DNA of 6,871 nt. Source: Parachlamydiaceae bacterium. GTDB taxonomy: Bacteria > Chlamydiota > Chlamydiia > Chlamydiales > Parachlamydiaceae. A program made the position numbers and the translations under genes. Shown one piece after another: positions 1 to 5,230 of this stretch. The stretch is taken from NCBI GenBank assembly GCA_030679615.1, contig JAUXSJ010000318.1:1-6871 (forward strand), given 5' to 3'. A model generated the notes under the pieces. It was not told where the DNA came from. It searched no databases and saw only the letters and a program-made list of their open reading frames with translations. Within the stretch, counting starts at the first letter, position 1. The number at the start of each line of letters is the position of its first letter.

Positions 1-344
1 AGAATCCTTATACAACAATTGTGGGGCATTTAACAGGAAGATTATTACGACATCGCGATCCATACGAGATAAATATACCTAAAATTCTTGATGCATGTGT
101 AGCTAATGGCAAAGTGATTGAATTAAATGCCTATCCAAGCAGGTTGGATATGGATTGGCATTGGTGGATTAAAGCGAAAGAAAAAGGCTTGAAATGTTCC
201 ATAAATCCTGATGCGCATCATTTGAAAGATTTAGAAAATTGCGAATATGGAATTAATATGGCACGTAAAGGTTGGTTAGAAAAAAAAGATGTTATTAATA
301 CAATGTCTTTAAAAGAAATGAGAGCGTTTTTGAAGAATAGATAA
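1..344 (+). CDS. polX: DNA polymerase X (PolX), C-terminal part of the PHP domain; 5' end lies outside the window
   Basis: Reading is open from base 3 (NPYTTIVGHLTGR...) to TAA at 342-344, giving 113 visible C-terminal residues. The GTG at 21 is an internal Val codon, not a start. Bacterial PolX proteins join an N-terminal family X polymerase to a C-terminal PHP domain that acts as a metal-dependent 3'-5' exonuclease or AP-processing nuclease in DNA repair. What is seen here matches the last PHP strands: GHLTGR with its metal-binding His, a stretch close to the family 'EINANPxRLDxDWxWxxxAKExG' pattern (here IELNAYPSRLDMDWHWW), then NPDAH with the late Asp/His metal pair, and the usual YGxxxARKGWL...DVxNT ending. 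All visible metal-binding residues are kept, so the domain looks active. The gene converges on ispF, with 47 bases between the two stops and no clear terminator there. Confidence 0.87.
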   Translation, partial: NPYTTIVGHLTGRLLRHRDPYEINIPKILDACVANGKVIELNAYPSRLDMDWHWWIKAKEKGLKCSINPDAHHLKDLENCEYGINMARKGWLEKKDVINTMSLKEMRAFLKNR

Positions 345-391
345 ACGCAATACTTACCTTAATTATGCGACGCAATAGTTAGACTGAACTT

Positions 392-976
392 TTATATTTG
401 AAGTTTTTTATTTTGAAGTAGACATACGACAAATACTTCAACTCCTAAACCATTTCCAGCTCCATCCATTTCTTCGCCAGATGTGCCTTGAATATGTATA
501 TCTGGGGATATATTTTGAAAATTAAAAAAAGATGTTAGATTTTTTTCAACTAAATTCCAGTTAACGCGCGGTACGGATTTCACCATAATTTTTAAATCGA
601 GAAGTTCATAATCAGATTCCTGAACTAATTCTGCTGCCTTTTTTAAAAAATCTGCACTATCACGATTTGAATTTATTTGATCCGTGTTAGGAAAAAGTGT
701 TCCAATATCTCTGCTTTCTTTTTGTGAGAGAGCAGATAAAAGTGCATTGATAACAGCATGATAGAGAACATCACCATCGCTACGTGCTTTGAATGGACCG
801 AATTTTTTTTGAAATTTCTCTTCTAGAATGACGCCGCCAATGATTAACTTTTTATCATGGGTATGATATTCAGTTTCTAAGTCCAATACAGGATTATGCT
901 CAAGATGGCTTTTTTCTTCTTGATTCAAAAAACGATGACTATCATAACCATAGCCAATTTTAAATAGACGTTGCAT
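392..976 (-). CDS. ispF: 2-C-methyl-D-erythritol 2,4-cyclodiphosphate synthase, chlamydial type
   Basis: IspF closes CDP-ME 2-phosphate to the cyclodiphosphate with release of CMP, the fifth step of the MEP isoprenoid pathway; the family works as a cytosolic trimer with zinc. Visible motifs: GYGYDSHRF at residues 8-16 (metal ligands D12 and H14), LIIGGV at 44-49, ARSDGDVLYHA at 64-74 with the third ligand H73, DIGTLFPNTD at 90-99, and a late TSGEEMDGAGNGLGV block. At 194 residues it is longer than the usual 156-160. The extra length is mainly an insertion at about residues 17-43, between the DxH motif and IIGG, that contains several His and acidic residues. The near-universal His of HSDGD is Arg here (R65); from memory Chlamydia trachomatis has Asn. 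An in-frame TGA lies two codons before the ATG, which fixes the start, yet no Shine-Dalgarno sequence is visible. Very sure of the family. Confidence 0.95.
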   Translation of the reverse strand: MQRLFKIGYGYDSHRFLNQEEKSHLEHNPVLDLETEYHTHDKKLIIGGVILEEKFQKKFGPFKARSDGDVLYHAVINALLSALSQKESRDIGTLFPNTDQINSNRDSADFLKKAAELVQESDYELLDLKIMVKSVPRVNWNLVEKNLTSFFNFQNISPDIHIQGTSGEEMDGAGNGLGVEVFVVCLLQNKKLQI

Positions 977-1016
977 TTGTCACATTTTATTAAGTATTTA
1001 AATTACGTATATTCAC

Positions 1017-1030
1017 TCAATTGCAATTGA
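1017..1030. repeat. Perfect 14-bp palindrome upstream of ispF
   Basis: TCAATTGCAATTGA is a perfect palindrome about 40 bases upstream of the ispF start. CAC and GTG flank it with a one-base offset. It could be a dimeric operator or overlap the ispF promoter, but AT-rich DNA yields short palindromes by chance and no partner protein is visible. No other convincing feature was found in the 977-1133 gap. Confidence 0.3.
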
Positions 1031-1133
1031 AGTGTACAAGAGGGCTTAAATAAACAGCAATAATGAACCTATACAGGTAAAAGAGTAACATTTTAAGTCA
1101 TCGTTATCAATATTAAATAAATTGATTTCGAGA

Positions 1134-1976
1134 TTAATAATTTTCATCATAAAAAAATGATACTAATGAAGGATCTAATTCATCGAGTGTAATAAAATTG
1201 TTGTCTTTTTCAAGGCTTTCAATAGGTGTTTTTTCATTTGAATATGTAGAATCATTTAAAGTTTGATTATCATTATTTTTTGCCGATGTGGGCTGGGGAT
1301 TATTTTCCGTTAAAATTCCAGTCATTAAATGATAATAGTTATTTGAGAAAAAATTTTGTTGATGATACGTTCTTGTAAATTCATGATAGTTAGGTGAATC
1401 AAGATATTGATTCATTGGATAATATGGATGGTAATATGGATTAATTTGCATTAAGGGTGTATTTATTGTGTTTAAATTAATCAGTATTTGAATATTTTTA
1501 TTTGAATTTTCGCTACTTAAATTATTGGAATCATCAATCAAACGATTTGTTTGAGTTAGATCATAAGTGCCTAAAGAAGAATTAAAAATATTGTCTGAAG
1601 CAAGATTTTTTTTTATGCTTTTGTTTCCTTTATTTACTGATTGATTTTTTGTTTTCTTCTGGTGCGCTTCTGTTTTAAGGTTATTGTTGATGTTGAGTAT
1701 ATTATTAGCAGCTTTGGAAGTGTTTTTTATTTCATTTTTTATTTCATCTGTAATTTTATTTATTTTTGGCTTTTGTTTAAAATATGAATCACTTAAAAAA
1801 TTAAATGTAAATGGTTTAATCTGAGGGTTCTTTGGTTGCTTAGGAGCTCTCTTTTTTATTATTGCTTGAGGTTTGGTTGAAACTATAGAAGAAGTATCTT
1901 TAGATTTAGATTTTTCTGAGTTATTTTGATTTGGAGAAGTATAAATGTTTGAGGTTAAATTTGAAAATGGAACCAT
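1134..1976 (-). CDS. Asn/Lys/Tyr-rich low-complexity protein of unknown function; possible secreted effector
   Basis: Not recognised as any known family. The 280-residue product has about 47 Asn (about 17%), only three Gly and no Cys or Trp, so it is probably largely disordered. The first 20 residues carry no charge and are rich in Ser, Thr and Asn, which resembles a type III secretion signal. Residues 21-125 are Lys-rich, and residues 42-51 (KRAPKQPKNP) fit the class I SH3-ligand pattern (+xxPxxP). Residues 181-215 hold nine Tyr in clustered pairs (YY at 181, 185 and 214). The last 30 residues are acidic. There is no signal peptide and no membrane segment. The ATG at 1976 is well supported by AAGAGGA four bases upstream. 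The strong ribosome site and 280 codons without a stop in AT-rich DNA argue that this is a real gene; the effector idea is inference. Confidence 0.75.
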   Translation of the reverse strand: MVPFSNLTSNIYTSPNQNNSEKSKSKDTSSIVSTKPQAIIKKRAPKQPKNPQIKPFTFNFLSDSYFKQKPKINKITDEIKNEIKNTSKAANNILNINNNLKTEAHQKKTKNQSVNKGNKSIKKNLASDNIFNSSLGTYDLTQTNRLIDDSNNLSSENSNKNIQILINLNTINTPLMQINPYYHPYYPMNQYLDSPNYHEFTRTYHQQNFFSNNYYHLMTGILTENNPQPTSAKNNDNQTLNDSTYSNEKTPIESLEKDNNFITLDELDPSLVSFFYDENY

Positions 1977-1980
1977 ATTT

Positions 1981-1987
1981 TCCTCTT
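1981..1987 (-). promoter_or_regulatory. Ribosome binding site of the Asn-rich protein
   Basis: On the minus strand this reads AAGAGGA, four bases before the ATG at 1976. It supports translation of an otherwise unrecognised low-complexity frame. Confidence 0.6.
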
Positions 1988-1997
1988 AAATTACAGT

Positions 1998-2026
1998 TTT
2001 TTATTCTCTTTAAAATATAAATTCAA
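1998..2026 (-). promoter_or_regulatory. Weak candidate promoter for the Asn-rich protein
   Basis: TTGAAT (2026-2021) and TAAAAA (2003-1998) are separated by 17 bases on the minus strand, each matching four of six consensus positions. The implied transcript would start about 15 bases before the start codon, just ahead of the ribosome site. Such matches are common in AT-rich DNA. Confidence 0.25.
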
Positions 2027-2038
2027 TTTATTTGCCAT

Positions 2039-2061
2039 AAAAATTCATTCATCATGAATTT
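2039..2061 (-). terminator. Candidate weak intrinsic terminator after the short-chain dehydrogenase
   Basis: On the minus strand, two bases after the dehydrogenase stop codon, AAATTCAT and ATGAATTT form a perfect 8-bp stem around the five-base loop GATGA, followed by further T residues. The stem is AT-rich and so weak, but its position directly after a stop codon and the T run fit termination. Confidence 0.45.
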
Positions 2062-2063
2062 GT

Positions 2064-2843
2064 TTAAGGTTTTCTATCACCATTTTTAACAAAGGTAGAT
2101 GAAAACTTTGTAAGTAGTTTACGTGGCATGAAGCGTAAAAAAAACGTCATAACTTTATTTTCCCATCCTACAAGTACAACGGATTTATTTTTATTTAATG
2201 CATTAAAAGCTTCATCAACAACATCTTTCGGTTGCCTAAACTTAAAATTTATATCATGAGGACTAGCTTTTGTACGTTCGAAAAATTTTGTATAGGTTGG
2301 TCCTGGACACAATGCAAGTATTTTTATACCTTCATTTTCATACTCATTTTGAATTGCTTCTGTAAAGCTTTGCACGTATGCTTTGGTTCCTGCATAGCTA
2401 GCCATATATGGAGCAGGTGAAAATGCAACTTGAGAACTTAAATTAATAATTATTCCGCGATTAATTTTTAATTGGGGAATAAATAAATAAGTTAACTTAG
2501 TTAACGTTAAAACGTTTAACAATAACATCTCTTCAATTTTTTTAACGTCAAAATGGTCAAATTTTCCAATTAATCCTATCCCTGCATTATTGATTAAAAA
2601 ATTCACTTCTAAATTTTCCTTTTGACAGCGTTCGAATACTTGTTCTGCTGATTGATTTGTTGCTAAATCTAACACAATAATTTTAATATCAATTGGATAA
2701 GCATTTTTTAATTCATTTGATAATTTTTGTAATTTATCTTCTGAGCGTGAAACTAAAATTAAATTTTGGCGTTTAGCAGCGCATTGCTTAGCAAACTCTT
2801 CTCCAATTCCACTTGAAGCACCTGTGATGAGTGTGTAAGGCAT
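2064..2843 (-). CDS. Classical short-chain dehydrogenase/reductase, probably NADP(H)-dependent
   Basis: A 259-residue single-domain Rossmann-fold oxidoreductase. Numbered from the ATG at 2843: TGASSGIG at 7-14 (cofactor glycine motif), LVSR with Arg33 after the second strand (typical of NADP(H) preference), NNAG at 85-88, and the complete catalytic set Asn110, Ser137, Tyr150 and Lys154 (YAGTK). CPGPTYTKF follows as in the classical family. A hydrophobic, basic tail at about 231-247 (VMTFFLRFMPRKLL) is common in SDRs annotated as general short-chain oxidoreductases and may touch membranes. An in-frame TTG two codons upstream is rejected as the start because it lies one base from the AAGGAGG site, while the ATG lies at the ideal seven bases. 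The substrate cannot be told from the sequence. It seems to be a single-gene unit with its own promoter and terminator candidates. Confidence 0.93.
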   Translation of the reverse strand: MPYTLITGASSGIGEEFAKQCAAKRQNLILVSRSEDKLQKLSNELKNAYPIDIKIIVLDLATNQSAEQVFERCQKENLEVNFLINNAGIGLIGKFDHFDVKKIEEMLLLNVLTLTKLTYLFIPQLKINRGIIINLSSQVAFSPAPYMASYAGTKAYVQSFTEAIQNEYENEGIKILALCPGPTYTKFFERTKASPHDINFKFRQPKDVVDEAFNALNKNKSVVLVGWENKVMTFFLRFMPRKLLTKFSSTFVKNGDRKP

Positions 2844-2850
2844 TTTCAAA

Positions 2851-2857
2851 CCTCCTT
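2851..2857 (-). promoter_or_regulatory. Consensus Shine-Dalgarno site that fixes the dehydrogenase start
   Basis: The minus strand reads AAGGAGG, a full anti-16S match, seven bases before the ATG at 2843. It is the strongest ribosome site in the window and favours that ATG over the TTG at 2849. Confidence 0.85.
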
Positions 2858-2891
2858 GTTTGTATAAATGTATAATTTTTATTTTAATTTG

Positions 2892-2920
2892 ATCCTATAT
2901 AAATATTTTCGTTAATGCAA
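2892..2920 (-). promoter_or_regulatory. Candidate promoter of the dehydrogenase gene
   Basis: TTGCAT (2920-2915) and TAGGAT (2897-2892) lie 17 bases apart on the minus strand, each with four of six consensus matches. This implies a leader of about 40 bases before the consensus ribosome site. Confidence 0.35.
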
Positions 2921-3219
2921 TGGACAATTTAAAATTTATTATGAATTTGTAATTAGTTAGATAGAAATCAAGTAACGAAAATGATTAGGAAGTTATGTAA
3001 TTGCCTCTAACGATCTTTATTTTTTTATTTTTATCCACAGCATCTTCATCGTTCGTAAATTTGCACCTTAGTCTCAGTTTTAAGTCCTACAGAATCAGAT
3101 CATATTTAAAAATGCACTCTTATAAATTAAGTATACATTTATATAAATGTTTTAGAGTCTTTAGGACATTCATGGAATGTAATGAATTTTGTCTTGATGA
3201 GTATGTTTATCCACCCAAT
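2921..3219. other. Gene-poor intergenic stretch
   Basis: This stretch lies between the dehydrogenase promoter region and the 3' end of the acetyltransferase gene. It is AT-rich. A plus-strand open frame from TTG at 3001 lacks a ribosome site and any recognisable motif. Two DnaA-box-like 9-mers are present, at 3031-3039 and 3207-3215. No tRNA, no hairpin terminator and no gene remnant was recognised. Confidence 0.5.
3031..3039 (+). promoter_or_regulatory. Consensus DnaA-box-like 9-mer
   Basis: TTATCCACA is an exact match to the bacterial DnaA box consensus. A second copy with one mismatch, TTATCCACC, lies at 3207-3215 on the same strand in the same gap. Two sites alone do not make an origin. 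They could titrate DnaA, regulate a neighbour or be chance. Confidence 0.3.
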
Positions 3220-3771
3220 TTATGTGGTACCAGTAGATGGGTCAAGCATCCGATGCATAATATACCCATCTTGATATAAACCATTAGGATTTCGCACAGC
3301 TTCTGGAATAACACCAGCGATATTAAATCCAAGTTTTTCATAAAGTTTTACTGCAATGGTATTTTGACTCAAAACCATATTATATTGCATGGCCTTAAAC
3401 CCTAAATTTTTTGCAATTTGTAAAGACGCTTTAACAAGAAGCTTTCCTATTCCTCGATTTCTTACTGTACTCTTAACCATATAGCCTGCATTAGCAATAT
3501 GATTGGATCTTCCTGGGAAATTGGATTTAATATAAAATCCACCTATTACTTTATTTAATAAAGTTGAATAGCAAACATAAACATGTTCATTTAAAAAAAG
3601 AAAAGTTCGATAAAATTCTTCTTTAGAATGGCATTCAGTTGGAAATTGAGCCCCTGTTTCAATAACTTCTTTATATATTTCATAAAGATCATTTTCAGCA
3701 TCTTTATAAAAAGGTTTTAGAGTGAGATCTAATTCTTTCAAAAGTTGATTGATTTCTTCTAAACTTTCCAT
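3220..3771 (-). CDS. GNAT-family N-acetyltransferase
   Basis: A 183-residue protein that should move an acetyl group from acetyl-CoA to an amine; the acceptor is unknown. The GNAT core spans about 65-175. The strand at 73-81 (NKVIGGFYI) and AGYMV at 95-99 precede the acetyl-CoA loop VRNRGIGKLLV (103-113), which fits the R/Q-x-x-G-x-G/A motif. Motif B follows with Asn137 and LYEKLGF at 143-149. The N-terminal 60 residues are helical and specific to this subgroup. The ATG lies inside the last codons of menC, an overlap of 13 bases, and no good Shine-Dalgarno sequence precedes it, so translation probably depends on ribosomes finishing menC. Nothing in the sequence links acetylation to menaquinone synthesis. 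Confidence 0.88.
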   Translation of the reverse strand: MESLEEINQLLKELDLTLKPFYKDAENDLYEIYKEVIETGAQFPTECHSKEEFYRTFLFLNEHVYVCYSTLLNKVIGGFYIKSNFPGRSNHIANAGYMVKSTVRNRGIGKLLVKASLQIAKNLGFKAMQYNMVLSQNTIAVKLYEKLGFNIAGVIPEAVRNPNGLYQDGYIMHRMLDPSTGTT

Positions 3772-4736
3772 AATAAATCCATTTTAGGTGTTAATGAAGA
3801 AGGGATTATTACATTTGAATTTGTAAAATATAAAGGAAATTCGCAAAGTTTTTGAGTCAAAAAATGAAAAGTTCCTATCCCTAAAGGCTCTATCAATTTA
3901 AGTCGATTAGCCATTGTAGCAATAGAAGCTAAACCCAAATCACTTTCATAACTGCTGCTTAAGACTAAATTTAAGTTTCTCTTTTTGATCCATTCAAACA
4001 AAAATGTGCATTTATGTGATCCACCTTGTAATGTTGGCTTAAAAACGATGGTTTTAAGTTTGGGTATTTTTTCTAGAAATTCATAAGTTATTTGATTCGG
4101 AAAAGATTCATCGATCGCTAAAGGATGCGTAAAAGAAATAAGGTCATTTGGATTCTTAAAAGGTTCTTCAACATAATCAAAAGTGTTACAAGGAAATTGT
4201 GAAAAAAAACGAAGAGATTCTTCTGTTTTCCAAGCACAATTAACATCTATCCGTAAACGAAATTTTTCTTTGAGCTGATTGATAATTAAAGCAGCTTCTT
4301 CAAAAGAAAGATGACTGACTTTGAGTTTAGCATGAGTGTACCCTTCATGATATCTTAAGGTAGCCTGATCAAGAATTTGTTTACAGGAACCCATTAGTAA
4401 AGCACATGTTGAAACTTGAAATTTTGATTGAGGTGAAAGAATAGATAAAAGAGCTGATTCTAATCCAAACGAAACAGATGGAAATAATTGTAAATGATTG
4501 AGTTCTTCCATCCAAGAAGAAATCGTCCATTGAATGCTTAGGATTAAAGATATCTTTTCAACAATCTGCTGAAAACACTCATCTAATGTTTCATGGCTCC
4601 ATATGGGAAGGGGAGCGATTTCGCCCCATCCAATTCGATCTTGTTGATCTGTTATTTTAATAAATATTCCAGAGCGCTGTTGATGATTTGTAAGTGGGAT
4701 TTTGTAAGTAAATAGAGATAGATGATCGATATGCAT
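3759..4736 (-). CDS. menC: o-Succinylbenzoate synthase
   Basis: MenC dehydrates SHCHC to o-succinylbenzoate in the classical menaquinone pathway. At 325 residues it has the full enolase-superfamily layout: N-terminal capping domain with GWGEIAPLPIWSHET (36-50), then a barrel with KLKV (catalytic Lys139 of the KxK pair), RIDVNCAW (metal ligand Asp164), YVEEP (Glu190), AIDES (Asp209), VFKPT (catalytic Lys233) and SSSYESDLGL (260-269). The same blocks in the same order are known from E. coli MenC, which makes a dipeptide epimerase or muconate enzyme less likely. An in-frame TAA sits two codons before the ATG, so the start is fixed, but there is no visible Shine-Dalgarno site. The first base of the large inverted-repeat element is only 15 bases upstream. 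No other men gene is in the window. The GNAT gene overlaps its 3' end. Confidence 0.92.
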   Translation of the reverse strand: MHIDHLSLFTYKIPLTNHQQRSGIFIKITDQQDRIGWGEIAPLPIWSHETLDECFQQIVEKISLILSIQWTISSWMEELNHLQLFPSVSFGLESALLSILSPQSKFQVSTCALLMGSCKQILDQATLRYHEGYTHAKLKVSHLSFEEAALIINQLKEKFRLRIDVNCAWKTEESLRFFSQFPCNTFDYVEEPFKNPNDLISFTHPLAIDESFPNQITYEFLEKIPKLKTIVFKPTLQGGSHKCTFLFEWIKKRNLNLVLSSSYESDLGLASIATMANRLKLIEPLGIGTFHFLTQKLCEFPLYFTNSNVIIPSSLTPKMDLLWKV

Positions 4737-4827
4737 AGTTTAACTGATATAATTACAAAAGTATTGATAAAATTATTATCACTTAGAGAGGGGGCTTGAG
4801 TCACTAGAGTCTGGCACCTCATGGTAA

Positions 4828-4846
4828 TCAGGCCGTCCCGGCCTGA
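4828..4846. repeat. Nested 19-base hairpin, left copy
   Basis: TCAGGCCGTCCCGGCCTGA is itself a perfect 8-bp stem with loop TCC. Its inverted copy, with loop GGA, is at 4898-4916. Each can fold alone or pair with the other in the large hairpin. Confidence 0.85.
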
Positions 4847-4897
4847 ATGACCAGAACGTCATATGTATTTTGCCTCGGCCTGAATCTATTTTTGCTA

Positions 4898-4916
4898 TCA
4901 GGCCGGGACGGCCTGA
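4898..4916. repeat. Nested 19-base hairpin, right copy
   Basis: TCAGGCCGGGACGGCCTGA is the exact reverse complement of 4828-4846 and forms its own 8-bp stem around GGA. A further single GGCCTGA half-site lies in the central loop at 4877-4883, inside a 10-base direct repeat (CGGCCTGAAT at 4839-4848 and 4876-4885). Confidence 0.85.
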
Positions 4917-5089
4917 CTACCATGCGGTGCCAGACTTTAATGATTCAAGACCTCTTCTTAAGCGATTACAAAATTTTATCAATAAATTTGTAATAAATCC
5001 AAGACAAATCTAAAGTATTAAGGATTAGAAAAATCATTAAATCATAGCAGGTATTTTTATGTTATCAAATTTATGTTGGGATTTTGGAA

Positions 5090-5200
5090 CTAGTAAGGAA
5101 TTTTTTCTTCAATTTTATTTAAAGAACTTGAGTGATACCATGTTTCAACCATATCACTCATATCTAAATCAAATGATTTACCAAAGGGATCCCAAGACAT
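5090..5200 (-). CDS. Possible 36-aa microprotein downstream of amn
   Basis: ATG at 5200 to TAG at 5090-5092 encodes 36 residues beginning MSWDPFGKSFDLDMSD, acidic in the first half, with two Trp and no membrane segment. It follows the AMP nucleosidase stop by 30 bases on the same strand, so it could share the transcript. AGAG seven bases before the ATG is at best a weak ribosome site. A 48-codon frame runs antisense to it (5059-5205, plus strand) and is preceded by GCAGG, so the choice of strand is not certain. The minus-strand frame is preferred for its G-rich first codon positions and operon orientation. Not recognised as any family; it could also be the remnant of a longer gene. Confidence 0.38.
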   Translation of the reverse strand: MSWDPFGKSFDLDMSDMVETWYHSSSLNKIEEKIPY

Positions 5201-5230
5201 ATTAAATCTCTATTTTATTTCAAATTATAT

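Larger units (their letters stand above)
4752..4994. mobile_element. 243-bp inverted-repeat (foldback/MITE-like) element with a GC-rich core
   Basis: Nearly the whole element is one inverted repeat. Outer terminal repeats 4752-4774 and 4972-4994 match at 21 of 23 positions (ATTACAAA, two mismatches, then TATTGATAAAATT). A middle part, 4782-4807 against 4937-4962, matches at 18 of 26. The inner arms 4808-4846 and 4898-4936 match at 37 of 39. The central 51 bases (4847-4897) are unpaired. The core is conspicuously GC-rich within AT-rich surroundings. The element has no open frame and no clear target-site duplication. In plus-strand RNA, five of the eight middle-arm differences become G-U pairs, so that strand folds best. 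It lies between the AMP nucleosidase cluster and menC. A non-autonomous mobile element is the best guess; a structured RNA or transcription barrier is the alternative. Confidence 0.7.

Noticed and set aside
345..391. Possible terminator between the converging polX and ispF genes
   Set aside because: Only a four-base stem (AGTT/AACT) followed by a short T run was found, too weak to call.
1025..1096. A short minus-strand hydrophobic frame of about 24 codons between the Asn-rich gene and ispF
   Set aside because: No ribosome site and too short to separate from chance in AT-rich DNA.
2232..2420. Plus-strand 62-codon open frame
   Set aside because: Lies entirely antisense within the well-supported short-chain dehydrogenase.
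2844..2849. TTG start two codons before the dehydrogenase ATG
   Set aside because: It would leave only one base to the AAGGAGG site, whereas the ATG has the ideal seven-base spacing.
3001..3279. Plus-strand 92-codon open frame from TTG
   Set aside because: No ribosome site, no recognisable motif, and its 3' part runs antisense through the conserved end of the acetyltransferase gene.
4745..5000. Target-site duplication flanking the inverted-repeat element
   Set aside because: Bases outside 4752 and 4994 were compared, and no convincing direct repeat was found beyond short AT matches.
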